From the NCBI GenBank assembly GCA_030620215.1, contig JAUXFE010000004.1, forward strand, positions 1 to 15,821: 15,821 nucleotides of DNA. Reading direction: 5' to 3'. The position numbers and the translations under genes were made by a program. Source of the DNA: Candidatus Peregrinibacteria bacterium. Lineage in GTDB: Bacteria > Patescibacteria > Gracilibacteria > UM-FILTER-43-11. The notes beneath the pieces were generated by a model. That model was not told the origin of the DNA, ran no database searches, and saw only the letters and a program-made list of their open reading frames with translations. Positions 14,232 to 15,821 of the stretch are shown here, one piece after another; the stretch's first letter is position 1, and each line of letters begins with the position of its first letter.

Positions 14232-14258
14232 GTGTTTTAGGCCATTTTTTGCTATAAT
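14230..14258 (+). promoter_or_regulatory. Extended -10 promoter candidate for the pilin-like gene run
   Basis: Consensus TATAAT (14253-14258) preceded by TGC, with a weak -35 TTGTGT (14230-14235) at 17 bp. The same TGCTATAAT occurs before the M23 gene. Predicted leader about 17 nt. Confidence 0.65.
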
Positions 14259-14281
14259 ATAGAGATTAAATTAAAACAAAA

Positions 14282-14734
14282 ATGATCAAAAGAATCCTAT
14301 TAATCTTAATTCTCACATTTTCATTTCTTTTAGGCAGTGTTGCATTGCCGGAACTTATGGGTGTAATGCCGGTAAACGAAGTTCAGGCTCAAACCCCTCC
14401 GGGGGAAAGTTTGGATGATCCTGATTTTATGTTTGATTTAAGTACTATTACCCACGAGAAAATTGCCAGCAGTACTCGTCAAAGCTGGATCAGACAGGGG
14501 ATTAATTATATTTTTGAGCGGATCGTAAATGTTATGGCTGCTACAATCGGTGGTCTAGCTGTTCTTATGATGAGTTATGGTGGTTTTCTGGTTCTTTCTT
14601 CTGCGGGTAGTGAAACGCAATCCCAACAAGGCAAAAACTACATAAAATATTCACTTATCGGTCTGGCGTTTGCATTAGGATCTTATATTATGGTCAATGC
14701 CGTCCAATTATTAATCAGAAGTATTTATGCTTAA
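14282..14734 (+). CDS. VirB2/TrbC-like two-helix pilin candidate 1
   Basis: Secreted or membrane protein of 150 residues with a signal peptide (about 1-37: MIKR, a hydrophobic core, then EVQAQ as likely cleavage region) and a short polar segment. Two membrane helices (about 79-107 and 122-147) follow, joined by a short polar loop, SAGSETQSQQGKNYIKYS. This small-protein, two-helix layout is that of conjugative pilin subunits (VirB2/TrbC) and of the pilin-like genes common in Patescibacteria; sequence similarity to a named family cannot be proven here. It is the first of three consecutive genes with the same core and overlaps the next by 8 nt, so it is in an operon. It has an extended -10 promoter and an A-rich leader without Shine-Dalgarno. 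No ATPase or channel gene is seen in the window. Confidence 0.75.
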   Translation: MIKRILLILILTFSFLLGSVALPELMGVMPVNEVQAQTPPGESLDDPDFMFDLSTITHEKIASSTRQSWIRQGINYIFERIVNVMAATIGGLAVLMMSYGGFLVLSSAGSETQSQQGKNYIKYSLIGLAFALGSYIMVNAVQLLIRSIYA

Positions 14735-15443
14735 AAAATTTAGAAAATTAACAGGATTAATCATTGTTGTTTTATTTACGGCTAATTTTATGATCAGTAC
14801 GGTTTTTGCCGATGGTGTTCAATCCACTACTTTTAAAGGTATATGTCAGGGTATTGAAGATGGAACCAGTGATGCCTATAAGGGGTTTCCCCCTTGTGCA
14901 ACCACCCCTGCAAAATGTGGTTCTAAATGTACTGATAACCTATGTGTAACTCCAATTAACTGTCTTTTTTTAGAAGAGCCTATCGGTGGTGAGCCTGGAT
15001 ATGATTTATATAAAATTACATGTGGTGAAAAACCGGGAGATCCAGTGCAACAGGTCTGTGCTTACAGCTTATGGCATGGTGAATCAATCCCAGGTGGAAA
15101 TATTGGCAGTGTTGTTGTAAACGGAATTTCTTTAGCTAATGCTTTACAGAGAGGGCCTGTGCAGGCGCTTTTAACCTATGAAGCTGGCAAGGAATATCAG
15201 GCAGGACTTGGACTTTTTTACAGTTATCTGGGTCTGATTTATAAATTTATGTCGGGTATTATCGTGGGGTTTGTAGTTTTAATATCCATTATCGGTGGTA
15301 TTACAATGACTACTTCCGCCGGTAACCAGGAACAATTTGAGAAAGGTAAAACTATGATAATAAAATCCCTTATCGGTATGGCATTGTGGTTTTTAGCATC
15401 AGTAATACTTTATACAATTAATCCAACATTCTTTGCATTTTAA
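14727..15443 (+). CDS. Pilin-like two-helix protein 2 with a Cys-rich ectodomain
   Basis: 238 residues: signal peptide (about 1-28, MLKKFRK then hydrophobic, ending VFADG), then an exported region of about 145 residues with eight cysteines (for example CATTPAKCGSKC, NLC, INC, ITC, QVC), and a C-terminal two-helix core (about 172-232) with loop TSAGNQEQFEKGKTMIIKS. The core aligns by eye with genes 1 and 3: a GG, then an AG or YG turn, a polar loop with Gln and Lys, then SLIG-type residues. Eight cysteines in an exported domain suggest up to four disulfides. It is translationally coupled to gene 1 (the ATG overlaps its last codons). It could be a minor pilin, an adhesin-like surface protein or a secretion-channel component; function is not settled. 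Confidence 0.75.
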   Translation: MLKKFRKLTGLIIVVLFTANFMISTVFADGVQSTTFKGICQGIEDGTSDAYKGFPPCATTPAKCGSKCTDNLCVTPINCLFLEEPIGGEPGYDLYKITCGEKPGDPVQQVCAYSLWHGESIPGGNIGSVVVNGISLANALQRGPVQALLTYEAGKEYQAGLGLFYSYLGLIYKFMSGIIVGFVVLISIIGGITMTTSAGNQEQFEKGKTMIIKSLIGMALWFLASVILYTINPTFFAF

Positions 15444-15450
15444 CAACAAA

Positions 15451-15821
15451 ATAATAAAACAACACAAAAATTTTCAATTGATATTTTTTTCATTGTTAAC
15501 AATTGTAATATTATTTTTTGGAAGTCAGCAAGTTTCCGCTTCTGTTTGGGATGATGAGAGTATTATTTCTCCGCCTGTTGGCAGTGAAGTTTTACCGGGA
15601 GGTAGTTTTAAGGCAGATAATATAGAGGGGAGTATAATTTTCGCAAGAGTTATTCCATTTGTAATTGATTATGCTATCAGATTGGCAATTGTACTTTCCG
15701 TAATCGTTTTAATTATCGGTGGTTACAGATATATGACCGCTTATGGGGCAACTGAAAAGCAGGATGCTGCCAGAAAAACCATTACTTACGCGGGTATAGG
15801 TTTGATTATATCTTTAACTGC
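15451..15821 (+). CDS. Pilin-like two-helix protein 3, 3' end outside the window, probable ATA start
   Basis: The frame runs open to the window end. Reading from ATA 15451 gives IIKQHKNFQ, then a hydrophobic stretch (LIFFSLLTIVILFFG) and QQVSA as a probable signal-peptide cleavage region, then a polar segment of about 45 residues and the two-helix core. The first helix ends in GGYRYMTAYG, the loop is ATEKQDAARKTITYA, and the second helix starts GIGLIISLTA. No ATG or GTG exists at the right place; TTG 15478 would remove the positive residues expected before a signal-peptide core. ATA at 15451 or 15454 gives an N-terminus like gene 1 (MIKR). The start lies 7 nt after the stop of gene 2, so it is in the same operon. 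A base change or assembly error that removed an ATG is an alternative. Confidence 0.7.
   Translation, partial: MIKQHKNFQLIFFSLLTIVILFFGSQQVSASVWDDESIISPPVGSEVLPGGSFKADNIEGSIIFARVIPFVIDYAIRLAIVLSVIVLIIGGYRYMTAYGATEKQDAARKTITYAGIGLIISLT

Noticed and set aside
1..15821. tRNA or rRNA genes
   Set aside because: No T-arm (GTTCGANTC-like) sequence in a cloverleaf context or rRNA-like conserved stretch was noticed; a covariance-model scan would settle it.

Overview
The window is an AT-rich bacterial chromosome segment. It looks like a small-genome lineage of the Candidate Phyla Radiation (Patescibacteria), possibly Peregrinibacteria-like. The reasons are the mix of membrane pyrophosphatase, PEP synthase, an SLH-anchored M23 peptidase, a UvrD-nuclease fusion and a run of VirB2/TrbC-like two-helix pilin candidates, plus many unassigned small proteins and almost no clear Shine-Dalgarno sequences. 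TGA is used as a stop (end of the helicase gene) and no reading frame needs TGA as glycine, so the code-25 lineages (Absconditabacteria, Gracilibacteria) are unlikely. The phylum assignment is inference from gene content.

Layout. (1) 1-500: 3' end of a membrane pyrophosphatase, converging on PEP synthase across a shared bidirectional terminator. (2) 501-6308, minus strand: an SLH-domain M23 peptidase, then a 312-residue protein of unknown function, then PEP synthase with its own promoter. The unknown gene sits almost exactly between two perfect 29-bp direct repeats; one copy is the last codons of the peptidase gene, so this looks like a one-gene cassette inserted at a 3' gene end. (3) 6309-6462: a divergent gap with an array of about six 11-bp units between the peptidase promoter and recF. 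(4) 6463-9526, plus strand: recF, a 67-residue ORF, a strongly structured leader, and a four-S1-domain protein with a Lys/Glu-rich tail. (5) 9527-12843: a nested inverted-repeat element, a UvrD-type helicase fused to a PD-(D/E)XK/Fe-S nuclease, and a 60-residue acidic ORF. (6) 12982-14139: RmuC. (7) 14282-15821: three consecutive genes for secreted or membrane proteins with the same two-helix pilin-like core; the third runs off the window and seems to start at ATA.

Functional themes. recF, the helicase-nuclease and rmuC all act on DNA repair or recombination, but each has its own promoter candidate, so they are neighbours rather than one operon. The peptidase and the pilin-like genes are cell-envelope functions. 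PEP synthase and the pyrophosphatase are energy and carbon metabolism.

The most unusual aspect is the density of palindromic DNA. Three exactly 32-bp palindromes share CCGAAGGCG...CGCCTTCGG ends; one lies in frame inside the helicase gene, flanked by a 7-bp direct repeat. A second palindromic motif occurs twice inside the S1 protein's tail. Three gene gaps hold inverted arrays of a short word (GATT, GTAAT or GGATTAAG). Together with the 29-bp-repeat cassette, this suggests active small mobile or recombinogenic elements.
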